From Pseudomonas sp. CROZ-RG-20F-R04-15 (lineage in GTDB: Bacteria; Pseudomonadota; Gammaproteobacteria; Pseudomonadales; Pseudomonadaceae): a stretch of 64,000 bases of DNA. A program made the translations under genes and the position numbers. The stretch is from positions 30,701 to 94,700 of the forward strand of contig NZ_JAKNQL010000023.1 of assembly GCF_022662375.1 (NCBI RefSeq), in the 5' to 3' direction. How positions within the stretch are numbered: position 1 is the stretch's first letter; each line of letters begins with the position of its first letter. Below the pieces are notes generated by a model that saw only the letters and a program-made list of their open reading frames with translations, was not told where the DNA came from and searched no databases. Positions 54,994 through 64,000 of this stretch are shown piece after piece.

Positions 54994-55770
54994 CTATTCG
55001 CTGTAAATCATCTTCTTGGTCATGCCACCGTCGACGACGAATTCCTGCCCGGTGACAAACCCGGCATTCCTCGACAGCAACCAGGCAACCATCGCTGCCA
55101 CATCTTCAACCGTCCCTACCCTGCCCGCCGGATGCTGGGCATGATCGGCATCGGCCAGAGGCTCAGCCCGACGCGCAGAAGGATCTCGCGCATCGATCCA
55201 GCCCGGACTGACCGCATTGACGCGAATCTCCGGCCCCAGGCTGATCGCCAGCGCATGCGTCAATGCCAACAACCCGCCCTTGCTCGCCGCATAGGCCTCG
55301 GAGTCTGCCTCCGATTGCCGCGCACGGGTTGAGGCCAGGTTGACGATCGAACCGTTGTGCGCGCGCAGATAAGGCGCACAGTGCTTGGCCAACAGCATCG
55401 GCCCGCTGAGATTCACCGCCAGCACGCGATTCCAATAAGCCAGATCGAGACTTTCCAGCGTGATGTTATGCGGATCAGCGACCGCCGCGTTGCAGACCAG
55501 CGCATCGAGACGACCAAACTGCCCCAGCACTTCAGCGACCCCAAGCGCAACCTGGCCCTCATCGGCGACATCCATGGCGATGAACCAGGCATTTTCACCC
55601 AGCACCTTCGCCACTTTCGAACCGCGCGCACGATCCAGATCGGTCAGCACGACTTGCCAGCCTTCGCTGATCAGCCACGCCGCGATCCCCAGACCGATAC
55701 CGCGCGCGGCCCCCGTGACCAGTGCGACGCGGCCATGGGTACCCGCTGTCGGAGTGGACAACTCGATCAC
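54994..55770 (-). CDS. Short-chain dehydrogenase/reductase
   Basis: A 258-residue classical SDR: cofactor motif VTGAARGIGLGIAAWL, NAAVAD, catalytic Ser (VNLASTRA), YAASKGG (Tyr/Lys) and C-terminal FVTGQEFVVDGGM. Substrate unknown. Overlaps the metZ stop by 4 bp, so it is co-expressed with methionine biosynthesis. Confidence 0.94.
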   Translation of the reverse strand: MIELSTPTAGTHGRVALVTGAARGIGLGIAAWLISEGWQVVLTDLDRARGSKVAKVLGENAWFIAMDVADEGQVALGVAEVLGQFGRLDALVCNAAVADPHNITLESLDLAYWNRVLAVNLSGPMLLAKHCAPYLRAHNGSIVNLASTRARQSEADSEAYAASKGGLLALTHALAISLGPEIRVNAVSPGWIDARDPSARRAEPLADADHAQHPAGRVGTVEDVAAMVAWLLSRNAGFVTGQEFVVDGGMTKKMIYSE

Positions 55771-56978
55771 AACGCAGCCAGACCGCGTGCCAGATCGGCT
55801 TGCAGATCCGCCACGTCTTCCAGACCGACCGCAATGCGGATCAGGCTGTCACGAATGCCCGCCGCTTCACGCTCTTGCGGCGCCAGACGGCCGTGGGAGG
55901 TGGTGCTCGGGTGCGTGATGGTGGTTTTGCTGTCACCGAGGTTGGCAGTAATCGAAATCAACCGGGTGGCATCGATAAAGCGCCACGCGCCCTCTTTGCC
56001 GCCCTTGACCTCAAAGCTCACCACCGCACCAAAGCCCTTTTGCTGACGCTGGGCCAACTCGTGCTGCGGATGACTCTTGAGACCGGCGTAATGCACCTTC
56101 TCAATGCCGTCCTGCTGCTCCAGCCATTCAGCCAGTTCCTGGGCATTCGCGCAGTGCGCCTTCATTCGCAGGTTCAGGGTTTCCAGACCTTTGAGAAAGA
56201 TCCACGCATTGAACGGGCTCAGAGTCGGGCCGGCAGTGCGCAGGAAGCCGACGACTTCTTTCATCTGCTCGCTGCGACCGGCAACCACGCCACCCATGCA
56301 ACGACCCTGGCCGTCGATGAACTTGGTCGCCGAGTGCACCACGATATCTGCGCCCATTTTCAGCGGCTGTTGCAACGCCGGGGTGCAGAAGCAGTTGTCG
56401 ACTACCAGCATCGCGCCTTTGGCGTGGGCGATTTCCGCCAGTGCGGTGATGTCGACCAGTTCAGCCAAAGGGTTCGACGGAGATTCGACGAAGAGCAGTT
56501 TGGTGTTCGACTTGATTGCCGCATCCCAGGCCGACAGGTCAGCCAGCGGTACGTAATCGACCTCAACGCCAAAACGCTTGAAGTACTTCTCGAACAGGCT
56601 GATGGTCGAACCGAACACACTGCGCGAAACCAGCACGTGATCGCCGGCGCTGCACAGGCTCATTACCACTGCCATGATCGCGGCCATGCCGGTGGCGGTC
56701 GCCACGGCTTGCTCGGCGCTTTCCAGCGCAGCAATACGCTCTTCGAACGCACGCACGGTCGGGTTGGTGTAACGCGAGTAAACGTTGCCCGGCACTTCCC
56801 CGGCGAACCGTGCGGCTGCATCGGCAGCGGTACGGAACACGTAGCTGGAAGTGAAGAACATCGGATCACCGTGCTCGCCCTCCGGCGTACGGTGCTGACC
56901 GGCACGTACGGCCAGGGTATCGAACGCTACGCCTTCAAGGTCGCTGTCCAGCCGACCGGCATCCCATTCCTGACTCAT
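55767..56978 (-). CDS. metZ: O-succinylhomoserine sulfhydrylase
   Basis: A 403-residue Cys/Met-metabolism PLP enzyme. PLP lysine in VVHSATKFIDGQGRCMGGVV; N-terminal VRAGQHRTPEGEHGDPMFFT and YSRYTNPTVRAFEERIAALE typical of MetZ. It makes homocysteine directly from O-succinylhomoserine and sulfide, the Pseudomonas route. It follows purF, as in other pseudomonads. Confidence 0.96.
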   Translation of the reverse strand: MSQEWDAGRLDSDLEGVAFDTLAVRAGQHRTPEGEHGDPMFFTSSYVFRTAADAAARFAGEVPGNVYSRYTNPTVRAFEERIAALESAEQAVATATGMAAIMAVVMSLCSAGDHVLVSRSVFGSTISLFEKYFKRFGVEVDYVPLADLSAWDAAIKSNTKLLFVESPSNPLAELVDITALAEIAHAKGAMLVVDNCFCTPALQQPLKMGADIVVHSATKFIDGQGRCMGGVVAGRSEQMKEVVGFLRTAGPTLSPFNAWIFLKGLETLNLRMKAHCANAQELAEWLEQQDGIEKVHYAGLKSHPQHELAQRQQKGFGAVVSFEVKGGKEGAWRFIDATRLISITANLGDSKTTITHPSTTSHGRLAPQEREAAGIRDSLIRIAVGLEDVADLQADLARGLAAL

Positions 56979-57021
56979 GCTGTCACTCCTTGCCCTGTTC
57001 GCAAAAATTGAAATTCAGATA

Positions 57022-57045
57022 CAAAACCGGCCCCTCAGGGCCGGT
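57022..57045 (-). terminator. Terminator between purF and metZ
   Basis: A perfect 8-bp stem ACCGGCCC/GGGCCGGT with a 4-nt loop followed by TTTTG on the minus strand, just after purF. It separates purF from metZ-SDR, at least partly. Confidence 0.85.
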
Positions 57046-57051
57046 AGAAAC

Positions 57052-58557
57052 TCAGTTGTTGTACAGATCGATGATCGCACTGACCGCTTGGGTCTTGATC
57101 TTCGAGGAGTCGTTACGCGCCTGCTCGATCTTGTTCAGGTACGCCTCGTCGACGTCGCCGGTGACGTACTTGCCGTCGAACACCGCGCAATCGAAGTTCT
57201 CGATCTTGATCTTGCCGCCACCGACCGCTTCGATCAAGTCAGGCAGGTCCTGATAGATCAGCCAGTCAGCGCCGATCAGATCCGCCACGTCCTGAGTCGA
57301 ACGATTGTGCGCGATCAGTTCGTGAGCGCTTGGCATGTCGATGCCGTAGACGTTCGGGAAGCGTACCGCCGGGGCAGCCGAGCAGAAGTAGACGTTTTTC
57401 GCGCCGGCTTCGCGAGCCATCTGGATGATCTGCTTGCACGTGGTGCCGCGCACGATCGAGTCGTCGACCAGCATCACGTTCTTGCCGCGGAATTCCAGCT
57501 CGATGGCGTTGAGCTTCTGACGCACCGACTTCTTGCGCGCCGCCTGGCCCGGCATGATGAAGGTACGGCCGATGTAACGGTTCTTGACGAAACCTTCGCG
57601 GAACTTCACACCCAGGTGGTTGGCCAGTTCCAGTGCCGCCGTACGGCTGGTGTCCGGAATCGGGATAACCACGTCGATGTCGTGCTCTGGACGCTCGCGC
57701 AGGATCTTCTCGGCGAGCTTCTCACCCATGCGCAGACGCGCCTTATAGACCGACACACCGTCGATGATCGAATCCGGACGCGCCAGGTAGACGTGTTCGA
57801 AGATGCACGGGGTCAGGGACGGGTTGGTCGCGCACTGACGGGTGTGCAGCTTGCCGTCTTCAGTGATGTAGACCGCTTCGCCCGGCGCCAGATCGCGGAT
57901 CAGGGTGAAACCGAGCACGTCCAGCGAAACGCTTTCCGAGGCGATCATGTACTCGACGCCTTCGTCGGTATGACGCTGGCCGAACACGATCGGGCGGATG
58001 CCGTGCGGGTCACGGAAGCCGACGATGCCATAACCGGTCACCATCGCCACAACGGCATAACCGCCGACGCAGCGGTTGTGCACGTCGGTCACCGCGGCAA
58101 ACACGTCTTCTTCGGTCGGTTGCAGCTTGCCGCGCTGGGCCAGTTCGTGAGCGAACACGTTAAGCAGCACTTCCGAGTCGGAACTGGTGTTGACGTGACG
58201 CAGATCGGATTCGTAGATCTCTTTGGCCAACTGCTCAACGTTGGTCAGGTTACCGTTGTGCGCCAGGGTAATGCCGTAAGGCGAGTTGACGTAAAACGGC
58301 TGGGCTTCGGCCGAAGTCGAGCTGCCCGCAGTCGGGTAACGGACGTGACCGATACCCATGTGGCCGACCAGACGCTGCATGTGACGCTGCTGAAACACGT
58401 CACGCACCAGGCCATTGTCCTTGCGCAGGAACAACCGGCCATCATGGCTGGTCACGATACCGGCAGCGTCCTGGCCGCGGTGCTGGAGCACGGTTAGCGC
58501 GTCATACAGCGCCTGATTGACGTTCGACTTACCGACGATACCGACGATGCCACACAT
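57052..58557 (-). CDS. purF: Amidophosphoribosyltransferase
   Basis: A 501-residue enzyme; ATG 58557 puts the catalytic Cys at position 2 (MCGIVGIVGKSNVNQALYDA). Glutamine amidotransferase domain to about 235, then phosphoribosyltransferase domain with VMLVDDSIVRGTTCKQI as PRPP site. First step of purine synthesis. It follows cvpA by about 40 bp. Confidence 0.98.
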   Translation of the reverse strand: MCGIVGIVGKSNVNQALYDALTVLQHRGQDAAGIVTSHDGRLFLRKDNGLVRDVFQQRHMQRLVGHMGIGHVRYPTAGSSTSAEAQPFYVNSPYGITLAHNGNLTNVEQLAKEIYESDLRHVNTSSDSEVLLNVFAHELAQRGKLQPTEEDVFAAVTDVHNRCVGGYAVVAMVTGYGIVGFRDPHGIRPIVFGQRHTDEGVEYMIASESVSLDVLGFTLIRDLAPGEAVYITEDGKLHTRQCATNPSLTPCIFEHVYLARPDSIIDGVSVYKARLRMGEKLAEKILRERPEHDIDVVIPIPDTSRTAALELANHLGVKFREGFVKNRYIGRTFIMPGQAARKKSVRQKLNAIELEFRGKNVMLVDDSIVRGTTCKQIIQMAREAGAKNVYFCSAAPAVRFPNVYGIDMPSAHELIAHNRSTQDVADLIGADWLIYQDLPDLIEAVGGGKIKIENFDCAVFDGKYVTGDVDEAYLNKIEQARNDSSKIKTQAVSAIIDLYNN

Positions 58558-58598
58558 GCGACGCAACCCCTACTTAATGGATCTGAACTGAACAACAC

Positions 58599-59159
58599 TC
58601 ACTGAGGCGTTTTCGCCGACGGCAAGAGTTGCTCCTTGAACGGAATATCAGCGGGTACGCTGATTCCGCTGGCAAGCCACTGACTGCTCCACCCGAGGAT
58701 CAGGTTTTTGGACCAGTCGGCGACCAATAGAAACTTTGGCACGAGCTGTGATTCTTTCCACCACCCGTCCTGCTGTACCGGCCCCAGGCTCAACAGCCCG
58801 ACCGCCACGACCACCAGCAACACGCCACGCGCCGCGCCGAAGGCCATGCCGAGGAATCGATCGGTCCCGGACAACCCGGTGACGCGAACCAACTCGCCGA
58901 TAAGATAATTGATCATTGCGCCCACGATCAGTGTGGCGACAAACATGATGGCACAGCCCGCGATCACGCGAGCCGATGGGGTTTCGATGTATCCGGCGAG
59001 GTACTCGGACAGTGAGCCACCGAACATCCAGGCGACGACTCCTGCGATGATCCAGGTCACCAGCGATAATGCTTCCTTGACGAAGCCGCGGCTCAAACTG
59101 ATCAAAGCGGAGATGGCGATGATTGCAACGATCGCCCAGTCAACCCAGGTAAATGGCAC
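58599..59159 (-). CDS. cvpA: CvpA family membrane protein
   Basis: A 186-residue protein starting MPFTWVDWAIVAIIAISALI with four hydrophobic segments in the first 125 residues and GFVKEALSLVTWIIAGVVAW, typical of CvpA. Linked in other bacteria to purF and colicin V production or envelope stress. Confidence 0.95.
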   Translation of the reverse strand: MPFTWVDWAIVAIIAISALISLSRGFVKEALSLVTWIIAGVVAWMFGGSLSEYLAGYIETPSARVIAGCAIMFVATLIVGAMINYLIGELVRVTGLSGTDRFLGMAFGAARGVLLVVVAVGLLSLGPVQQDGWWKESQLVPKFLLVADWSKNLILGWSSQWLASGISVPADIPFKEQLLPSAKTPQ

Positions 59160-59257
59160 AGTGCAGCCTACAGACGGATAAGGCGGCGCATTTTAGCAGA
59201 GCGCATGCCTCTCGGTAAGCTGCGATTGTCAGTGCATTTCAATCGAGGTGATAGTTT

Positions 59258-59908
59258 TTAGCCGCGCTCGGGCTGGAAGCGCACAACAAAACCCTTGAGG
59301 TTCTGCTGACGGCCCAACAGATCACGCAGACGATCGGCTTCGGCACGTTCGATCAGCGGACCGACAAACACCCGATTCTTGCCATCGGCCGAACGGATAT
59401 AGGCGTTGTAGCCTTGGCTGCGCAGGGTTTTCTGCAAGCTCTCGGCACTGGCCCGACTCGACAGACTGGCCAGCTGCACCGACCAGCTCACCGAAAGGCC
59501 ATTGGCATCGACACGGCTTTGCGTAGTGTCAGGTTTGCTCGAGGCCGCAGTGATCGGCTGAGCAGGAGCCGGAATCGGCTTGGCCACCGCCGGCGGCGCA
59601 ACAGGCTTGGTGATCATAATGGGCGCTGTCGGTGCCGGCGCAACGGGTGCGGCAGGTGCCGTCTCTTCGGCGACCTCTTCATCCGTTGGCACTGGCTCCT
59701 GCGGCAAGGCTTGCGGCTCGGGAACGGCCACCGTTTCCATCTGCACTTGCGGCACGACAGGCGCTTGCGGCGCGGCGGGCGCTTCGACGGTGACCTGACG
59801 TTGCTCGTCCTGACGGGAAAACAGCATCGGCAGGAAAATCACTGCCAGCGCCACCAGCACCAAAGCGCCAACCATGCGCTGCTTGTACGCTTTATCCAGC
59901 AAAGCCAT
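59258..59908 (-). CDS. SPOR-domain cell-division protein (DedD-like)
   Basis: A 216-residue protein; ATG 59908 starts MALLDKAYKQRMVGALVLVA with one N-terminal membrane span (about 12-30), a Pro/Ala/Glu-rich linker and a C-terminal SPOR domain (VQLASLSSRASAESLQKTLR, RVFVGPLIERAEADRLRDLL). Bitopic protein that targets septal peptidoglycan. Overlaps folC by 17 bp. Confidence 0.93.
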   Translation of the reverse strand: MALLDKAYKQRMVGALVLVALAVIFLPMLFSRQDEQRQVTVEAPAAPQAPVVPQVQMETVAVPEPQALPQEPVPTDEEVAEETAPAAPVAPAPTAPIMITKPVAPPAVAKPIPAPAQPITAASSKPDTTQSRVDANGLSVSWSVQLASLSSRASAESLQKTLRSQGYNAYIRSADGKNRVFVGPLIERAEADRLRDLLGRQQNLKGFVVRFQPERG

Positions 59909-61199
59909 TTGCCGCTTCCTCCGTGGAGCGCCGGGCCAGCCATTCAAGGGCCTCGGCGACACAATAAAATGATCCGAACAACAGAATCTCGTCGTCACTG
60001 GTGGCCACGGCGCACTGCCCTTCCAGAGCGGACGCGACACTGTCGTAAGACGTGACGGCGGCACCAAGGTTCTGCAATGCCGCGTTCAATTCAGCCACCG
60101 GACGGGCACGCGGCGAATCCAGCGGGGCAACGGCCCAATGCTCGACACTAGCATTCAATTCACTGACAACACCATCCAGATCCTTGTCCGCCAGCAGACC
60201 GAACACCGCCAGACGCTTGCCGACCGGTGGCCGCGCGGCCAGACGACGGGCCAGATACTCGGCGGCATGCGGGTTGTGACCAACATCCAGCAACAAATTC
60301 AGGCGCTTGCCGTTCCACTCGAACGAGCGCCGATCCAGTCGACCGACCACGCGAGTCGCCTGCAGCGCTGTGACAATCTGCTGAGCATCCCACGGCAAAC
60401 CGAGCAACAGATACGCCTGCAATGCCAGCGCGGCGTTTTCCATTGGCAGGTCGAGCAGCGGCAAGTCACGCAATTCGACAACCTGCCCTTGCGCATCAGT
60501 ACCGCGCCACTGCCAATGCTGATCACTGATGCCGAGATCGAAATCACGCCCACGCAAAAAGAATGGACAGGCGAGTTCACGCGCCTTGTCGAGCAACGGT
60601 TGCGGAGGATTCAGATCGCCGCACAAGGCCGGTTTGCCCTGACGGAAGATACCGGCCTTTTCGAAAGCCACGGATTCGCGGGTGTCGCCCAGATAATCAG
60701 CGTGATCGACGCCAATGCTGGTGACCAGCGCGATGTCGGCATCGACCACGTTGACCGTGTCCAGGCGCCCGCCCAGTCCGACTTCCAGCACCACAGCGTC
60801 GAGTTTTGCCTGTTGAAACAGCCAGAACGCCGCCAGAGTTCCCATTTCGAAGTAAGTCAGGGAAGTGTCGCCGCGCCCGGCCTCGACCGCAGCAAAGGCT
60901 TCGCACAGCTGCACGTCAGTGGCTTCTACGCCATTGAGCTGCACCCGCTCGTTGTAACGCAGCAGGTGCGGGGAATTGTAGACACCAACGCTCAGGCCCT
61001 GCGCGCGCAGCAATGAAGCCACGAAAGCGCAGGTCGAACCCTTGCCGTTGGTGCCGGTGACCGTAATCACCCGAGGCGCCGGCTGGCCCAGCCCCATACG
61101 GGACGCTACCTGTTGCGAACGCTCCAGACCCATGTCGATGGCCGACGGATGCAACTGCTCAAGGTAGGCGAGCCATTCGCCAAGGGTGCGCTCGGTCAT
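59892..61199 (-). CDS. folC: Bifunctional folylpolyglutamate/dihydrofolate synthase
   Basis: A 435-residue Mur-ligase-like enzyme: ATP-binding TGTNGKGSTCAFVASLL, Mg/substrate TSIGVDHADYLGDTRESVAF, and LLDVGHNPHAAEYLARRL. It adds glutamates to folates. ATGA overlap with accD. Confidence 0.97.
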   Translation of the reverse strand: MTERTLGEWLAYLEQLHPSAIDMGLERSQQVASRMGLGQPAPRVITVTGTNGKGSTCAFVASLLRAQGLSVGVYNSPHLLRYNERVQLNGVEATDVQLCEAFAAVEAGRGDTSLTYFEMGTLAAFWLFQQAKLDAVVLEVGLGGRLDTVNVVDADIALVTSIGVDHADYLGDTRESVAFEKAGIFRQGKPALCGDLNPPQPLLDKARELACPFFLRGRDFDLGISDQHWQWRGTDAQGQVVELRDLPLLDLPMENAALALQAYLLLGLPWDAQQIVTALQATRVVGRLDRRSFEWNGKRLNLLLDVGHNPHAAEYLARRLAARPPVGKRLAVFGLLADKDLDGVVSELNASVEHWAVAPLDSPRARPVAELNAALQNLGAAVTSYDSVASALEGQCAVATSDDEILLFGSFYCVAEALEWLARRSTEEAANGFAG

Positions 61200-62116
61200 A
61201 GGCCAGCAGGGACCGGCGGTACCACGATCGGCTCGATTGGCGCGGCGACGAATTTCGGCGTCGGCTTGCCAGTCATTTGTGCCAGCAGGTTACCCAGACG
61301 CGGGCGCAGCTCCTGACGGTGGATGATCATGTCGATCGCACCGTGCTCCAGCAGGAACTCGCTGCGCTGGAAGCCTTCCGGCAGTTTTTCACGCACGGTT
61401 TGTTCGATAACGCGCGGACCGGCGAAGCCGATCAGGGCTTTCGGCTCACCGACGATCACGTCACCGAGCATCGCCAGACTCGCGGAAACACCGCCGTAGA
61501 CCGGGTCGGTCAGCACGGAGATGAACGGGATGCCCTCTTCACGCAGACGCGCCAGCACGGCCGAAGTCTTGGCCATCTGCATCAGCGAGATCAGCGCTTC
61601 CTGCATGCGCGCACCACCGGAAGCGGCGAAGCAGATCATCGGGCAGCGGTTTTCCAGCGCGTAGTTGGCGGCGCGCACAAAGCGCTCACCGACGATGGCG
61701 CCCATCGAACCGCCCATGAAGGCGAATTCAAAGGCCGAAACCACCACTGGCATGCCCAGCAAGGTGCCGCTGACCGAGATCAGCGCGTCTTTCTCGCCGG
61801 TCTGCTTCTGTGCAGCGGTCAGGCGATCCTTGTACTTCTTGCCGTCGCGGAATTTCAGACGGTCAACCGGCTCCAGATCGGCGCCCAGTTCGTTGCGACC
61901 TTCGGCATCGAGGAAGATGTCGATGCGTGCACGTGCGCCGATGCGCATGTGGTGGTTGCACTTGGGGCAAACGTCCAGGGTCTTTTCCAGCTCTGGACGA
62001 TACAACACCGCCTCGCAGGACGGGCATTTGTGCCACAGACCTTCAGGGACCGAGCTCTTCTTGACCTCGGAACGCATGATCGAAGGGATCAGTTTGTCTA
62101 CTAACCAGTTGCTCAT
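61196..62116 (-). CDS. accD: Acetyl-CoA carboxylase carboxyltransferase subunit beta
   Basis: A 306-residue AccD with the N-terminal zinc ribbon (CPSCEAVLYRPELEKTLDVC, CPKC) and the carboxyltransferase core (GMPVVVSAFEFAFMGGSMGA, CFAASGGARMQEALISLMQM). Works with AccA in the first step of fatty acid synthesis. Confidence 0.98.
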   Translation of the reverse strand: MSNWLVDKLIPSIMRSEVKKSSVPEGLWHKCPSCEAVLYRPELEKTLDVCPKCNHHMRIGARARIDIFLDAEGRNELGADLEPVDRLKFRDGKKYKDRLTAAQKQTGEKDALISVSGTLLGMPVVVSAFEFAFMGGSMGAIVGERFVRAANYALENRCPMICFAASGGARMQEALISLMQMAKTSAVLARLREEGIPFISVLTDPVYGGVSASLAMLGDVIVGEPKALIGFAGPRVIEQTVREKLPEGFQRSEFLLEHGAIDMIIHRQELRPRLGNLLAQMTGKPTPKFVAAPIEPIVVPPVPAGL

Positions 62117-62320
62117 GCTTTCTTTCTCCAGTACCGGCGGCCCGAACGCTCTGGTTCGCAGCCCCGCGTATGCCCTTCAGCTAAATTCATGTGTGTGGCG
62201 ATGGTTGATGGACAGCCACGGTCAGCGCGAAACATGACCTGCGTACATTTCATTAACCCTCAGCCGCGCCTGCTTTGTGCAAGTGCATTGATGGACGGCG
62301 GCAGACTGCCAGCCGTCACA
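62117..62320. other. Intergenic region trpF-accD
   Basis: About 200 bp with no supported gene; presumably the accD leader and promoter. No clear hairpin. Confidence 0.4.
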
Positions 62321-62947
62321 TCAATATGGCGCTTTGCGTACAGCGTCGATGAACGCCCGAACCTTTGCGTGATCCTTGATGCCCTTGCTCGCCTCTACTC
62401 CCCCACTGACGTCTACCGCATAGGGTTTTACCCGCGCCACGGCGTCTGCGACGTTCTCGGCAGTCAAACCACCCGCCAGAATCAACGGTTTGCTCAAACT
62501 CTGCGGAATCAATGACCAGTCGAATGCCTCACCGGTTCCGCCGGGCACGCCTTCAACGTAAGTGTCGAGCAGCACACCACTGGCGCTCGGGTAAGCATCA
62601 ACGGCTGCAGCAATGTCATCACTGGCCTTGACCCGCAGCGCCTTGATATAAGGACGATGCCAGCCTTCACAGTCTTCAACGGTTTCATCACCATGGAACT
62701 GCAACAGATCCAGCGGCACGGCATCGAGGATTTCCCCTAACTCGCAGCGGCTGGCATTGACGAACAAACCCACGCTGGTCACGAACGGTGGCAACGCCTG
62801 GATGATCGCCCGTGCCTGCTGCACGCTCACCGCACGCGGACTCTTGGCGTAGAACACGAACCCGATCGCATCCGCCCCGGCTTCGACGGCGGCCAGCGCA
62901 TCTTCTATGCGGGTAATCCCGCAGATCTTGCTGCGAACGGCTGACAT
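62321..62947 (-). CDS. trpF: Phosphoribosylanthranilate isomerase
   Basis: A 208-residue TrpF barrel: KICGITRIEDALAAVEAGAD with catalytic Cys at the N-terminus, LLQFHGDETVEDCEGW, LDTYVEGVPGGTGEAFDWSL and AVDVSGGVEASKGIKDHAKV. Third step of tryptophan synthesis. Lies apart from other trp genes, next to truA as in other pseudomonads. Confidence 0.97.
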   Translation of the reverse strand: MSAVRSKICGITRIEDALAAVEAGADAIGFVFYAKSPRAVSVQQARAIIQALPPFVTSVGLFVNASRCELGEILDAVPLDLLQFHGDETVEDCEGWHRPYIKALRVKASDDIAAAVDAYPSASGVLLDTYVEGVPGGTGEAFDWSLIPQSLSKPLILAGGLTAENVADAVARVKPYAVDVSGGVEASKGIKDHAKVRAFIDAVRKAPY

Positions 62948-63012
62948 GTCGAGAAAAACTCCAAGGCAAAATCCGGGAAAGTCCCGGATGGTAACAAAAG
63001 CGTTCGAGGGCG

Positions 63013-63867
63013 TCAGCCGTCAAGTTCGGAGAAACCCGTAAGGAAATGTGGCCCGATAAAACGCTCGGGCAACGGGAATTCATCGTGGTACTCGACCTGC
63101 ACCAGATACAAGCCGTACGGATGCGCCGTGACGCCGCCGGAGCGACGCTCGCGGCTTTCCAGGACTTCTTTCATCCACTCCACCGGACGTTCGCCGGCAC
63201 CAATGGTCATCAGCACCCCGGCGATGTTGCGCACCATGTGATGCAGGAACGCATTGGCGCGAATATCGAGCACGATCATCTTGCCGTGACGAGTCACGCG
63301 CAGGTGATGCATCTTCTTGATCGGCGATTTGGCCTGGCACTGGCCGGCACGGAACGCACTGAAATCGTGGGTGCCGATCAGGTACTGCGCGGCCTCGGCC
63401 ATGCGCTCGACGTCGAGCGGGCGATGGTTCCAGGTGATTTCTTCGTTGAGATGCGCCGGGCGGATCTGGTCGTTGTAGATCACATAGCGATAGCGCCGGG
63501 CGATGGCTTTGAAGCGCGCGTGAAAATGCGCCGGCATCACCCGCGCCCAACTGACACTGATGTCGTGAGGCAGATTGATATTGGCGCCCATGACCCAGGC
63601 CTTCAGCGAGCGATCGACCGTAGTATCAAAGTGCACCACTTGTCCGCAGGCATGCACGCCGGCGTCAGTGCGCCCGGCGCACTGTAGCGAAACCGGCGAG
63701 TTGGCGACTTTCGACAGGGCTTTTTCGAGTTCTTCCTGTACCGTCGCCACACCCGTCAACTGACGCTGCCAGCCGCTGTAGCGCGAGCCTTTGTACTCAA
63801 CGCCCAGCGCGACGCGGTAAAAGCCGTCGGGGGCCATTTCGGCGACCGGGTTATCTATGTTTGCCAA
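63013..63867 (-). CDS. truA: tRNA pseudouridine(38-40) synthase
   Basis: About 284 residues. Catalytic Asp in CAGRTDAGVHACGQVVHFDT; other TruA blocks FKAIARRYRYVIYNDQIRPA and FLHHMVRNIAGVLMTIGAGE. The start is uncertain: TTG 63867 (AGCAGG upstream) gives MANIDNPVAEMAPDGF; the ATG at 63837 gives 274 residues. It modifies uridines of the anticodon arm. Confidence 0.96.
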   Translation of the reverse strand: MANIDNPVAEMAPDGFYRVALGVEYKGSRYSGWQRQLTGVATVQEELEKALSKVANSPVSLQCAGRTDAGVHACGQVVHFDTTVDRSLKAWVMGANINLPHDISVSWARVMPAHFHARFKAIARRYRYVIYNDQIRPAHLNEEITWNHRPLDVERMAEAAQYLIGTHDFSAFRAGQCQAKSPIKKMHHLRVTRHGKMIVLDIRANAFLHHMVRNIAGVLMTIGAGERPVEWMKEVLESRERRSGGVTAHPYGLYLVQVEYHDEFPLPERFIGPHFLTGFSELDG

Positions 63868-63956
63868 GGTGGGACAGCCTGCTGTTTGTGCAAAGGCGGG
63901 CATTATAAGGCGGTGGTTCAGGGATGCCAGAGGGTTCTCTGTCGCCTGGTCTATCG

Positions 63957-63983
63957 TCTTCGCGAGCAGGCTCGCTCCCACAG
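63957..63983. repeat. REP element at the window edge
   Basis: TCGCGAGCAGGCTCGCTCCC, same family as the pairs above with one base changed. An inverted partner is likely just beyond the window. Confidence 0.88.
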
Positions 63984-64000
63984 GGGAAATGCATTCCAAA

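Overview
The window is a chromosome segment of a Pseudomonas of the fluorescens group. The evidence is gene content and order (thrS-infC-rpmI-rplT-pheS-pheT-ihfA-merR; truA-trpF-accD-folC-SPOR-cvpA-purF-metZ; csrA; a type II asparaginase/glutaminase), high GC, and REP palindromes built on GTGGGAGCGAGCTTGCTCGC. No database search was possible, so names rest on recognising families from translated sequence and motifs.

Bases 1 to about 23,025 are the right-hand part of a lambdoid-type prophage integrated at the 3' end of a tRNA-Pro(GGG) gene (23026-23102). The left end and the structural genes lie outside the window. Reading leftward from the immunity region on the minus strand are cro, two small ribbon-helix-helix-like genes, a Rha-type regulator, a replication initiator, a DnaC-like loader, ninB, ninG, a gene in the antiterminator position, two phage tRNAs (Asn, Thr) and two small holin-like membrane proteins. 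Reading rightward on the plus strand are cI, an operator/promoter block, a set of small early genes with repeated structured leaders, a roughly 360-nt densely folded non-coding region with a tRNA-like core, a RecT/Bet annealing protein with a YqaJ exonuclease, the diversity-generating retroelement (DGR), more small early genes, an excisionase-like gene and the integrase.

The most important system is the DGR at 14761-17730. It has two C-type-lectin/DUF1566-like target proteins, each ending in a 101-bp variable repeat (VR1 15121-15221, VR2 15836-15936), an Avd gene, a 101-bp template repeat (TR 16530-16630) and a DGR-type reverse transcriptase. I aligned TR with both VRs by eye: VR1 differs at 9 positions and VR2 at 11, and all 20 differences fall on TR adenines. 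Both targets sit in the early/recombination region rather than in a tail operon, carry no visible tail-fibre domain, and share one template. The RT reading frame runs open through the TR.

From 23,100 to 64,000 the DNA is ordinary chromosome. First comes the translation/IHF operon (minus strand, with an AUU start for infC). Then come a cold-shock gene, a lipoprotein, a ribose operon (rbsBACRKD plus a periplasmic nucleoside hydrolase) with a LacI-type operator, ansB, a LexA-boxed small gene followed by endA, a siderophore-interacting protein, csrA, tRNA-Val(GAC), a PuuB-like oxidase, a molybdopterin aldehyde-oxidase-type operon with its cytochrome c and XdhC-like factor, tRNA-Asp x2 and tRNA-Val(UAC), and finally metZ-purF-cvpA-SPOR-folC-accD-trpF-truA.
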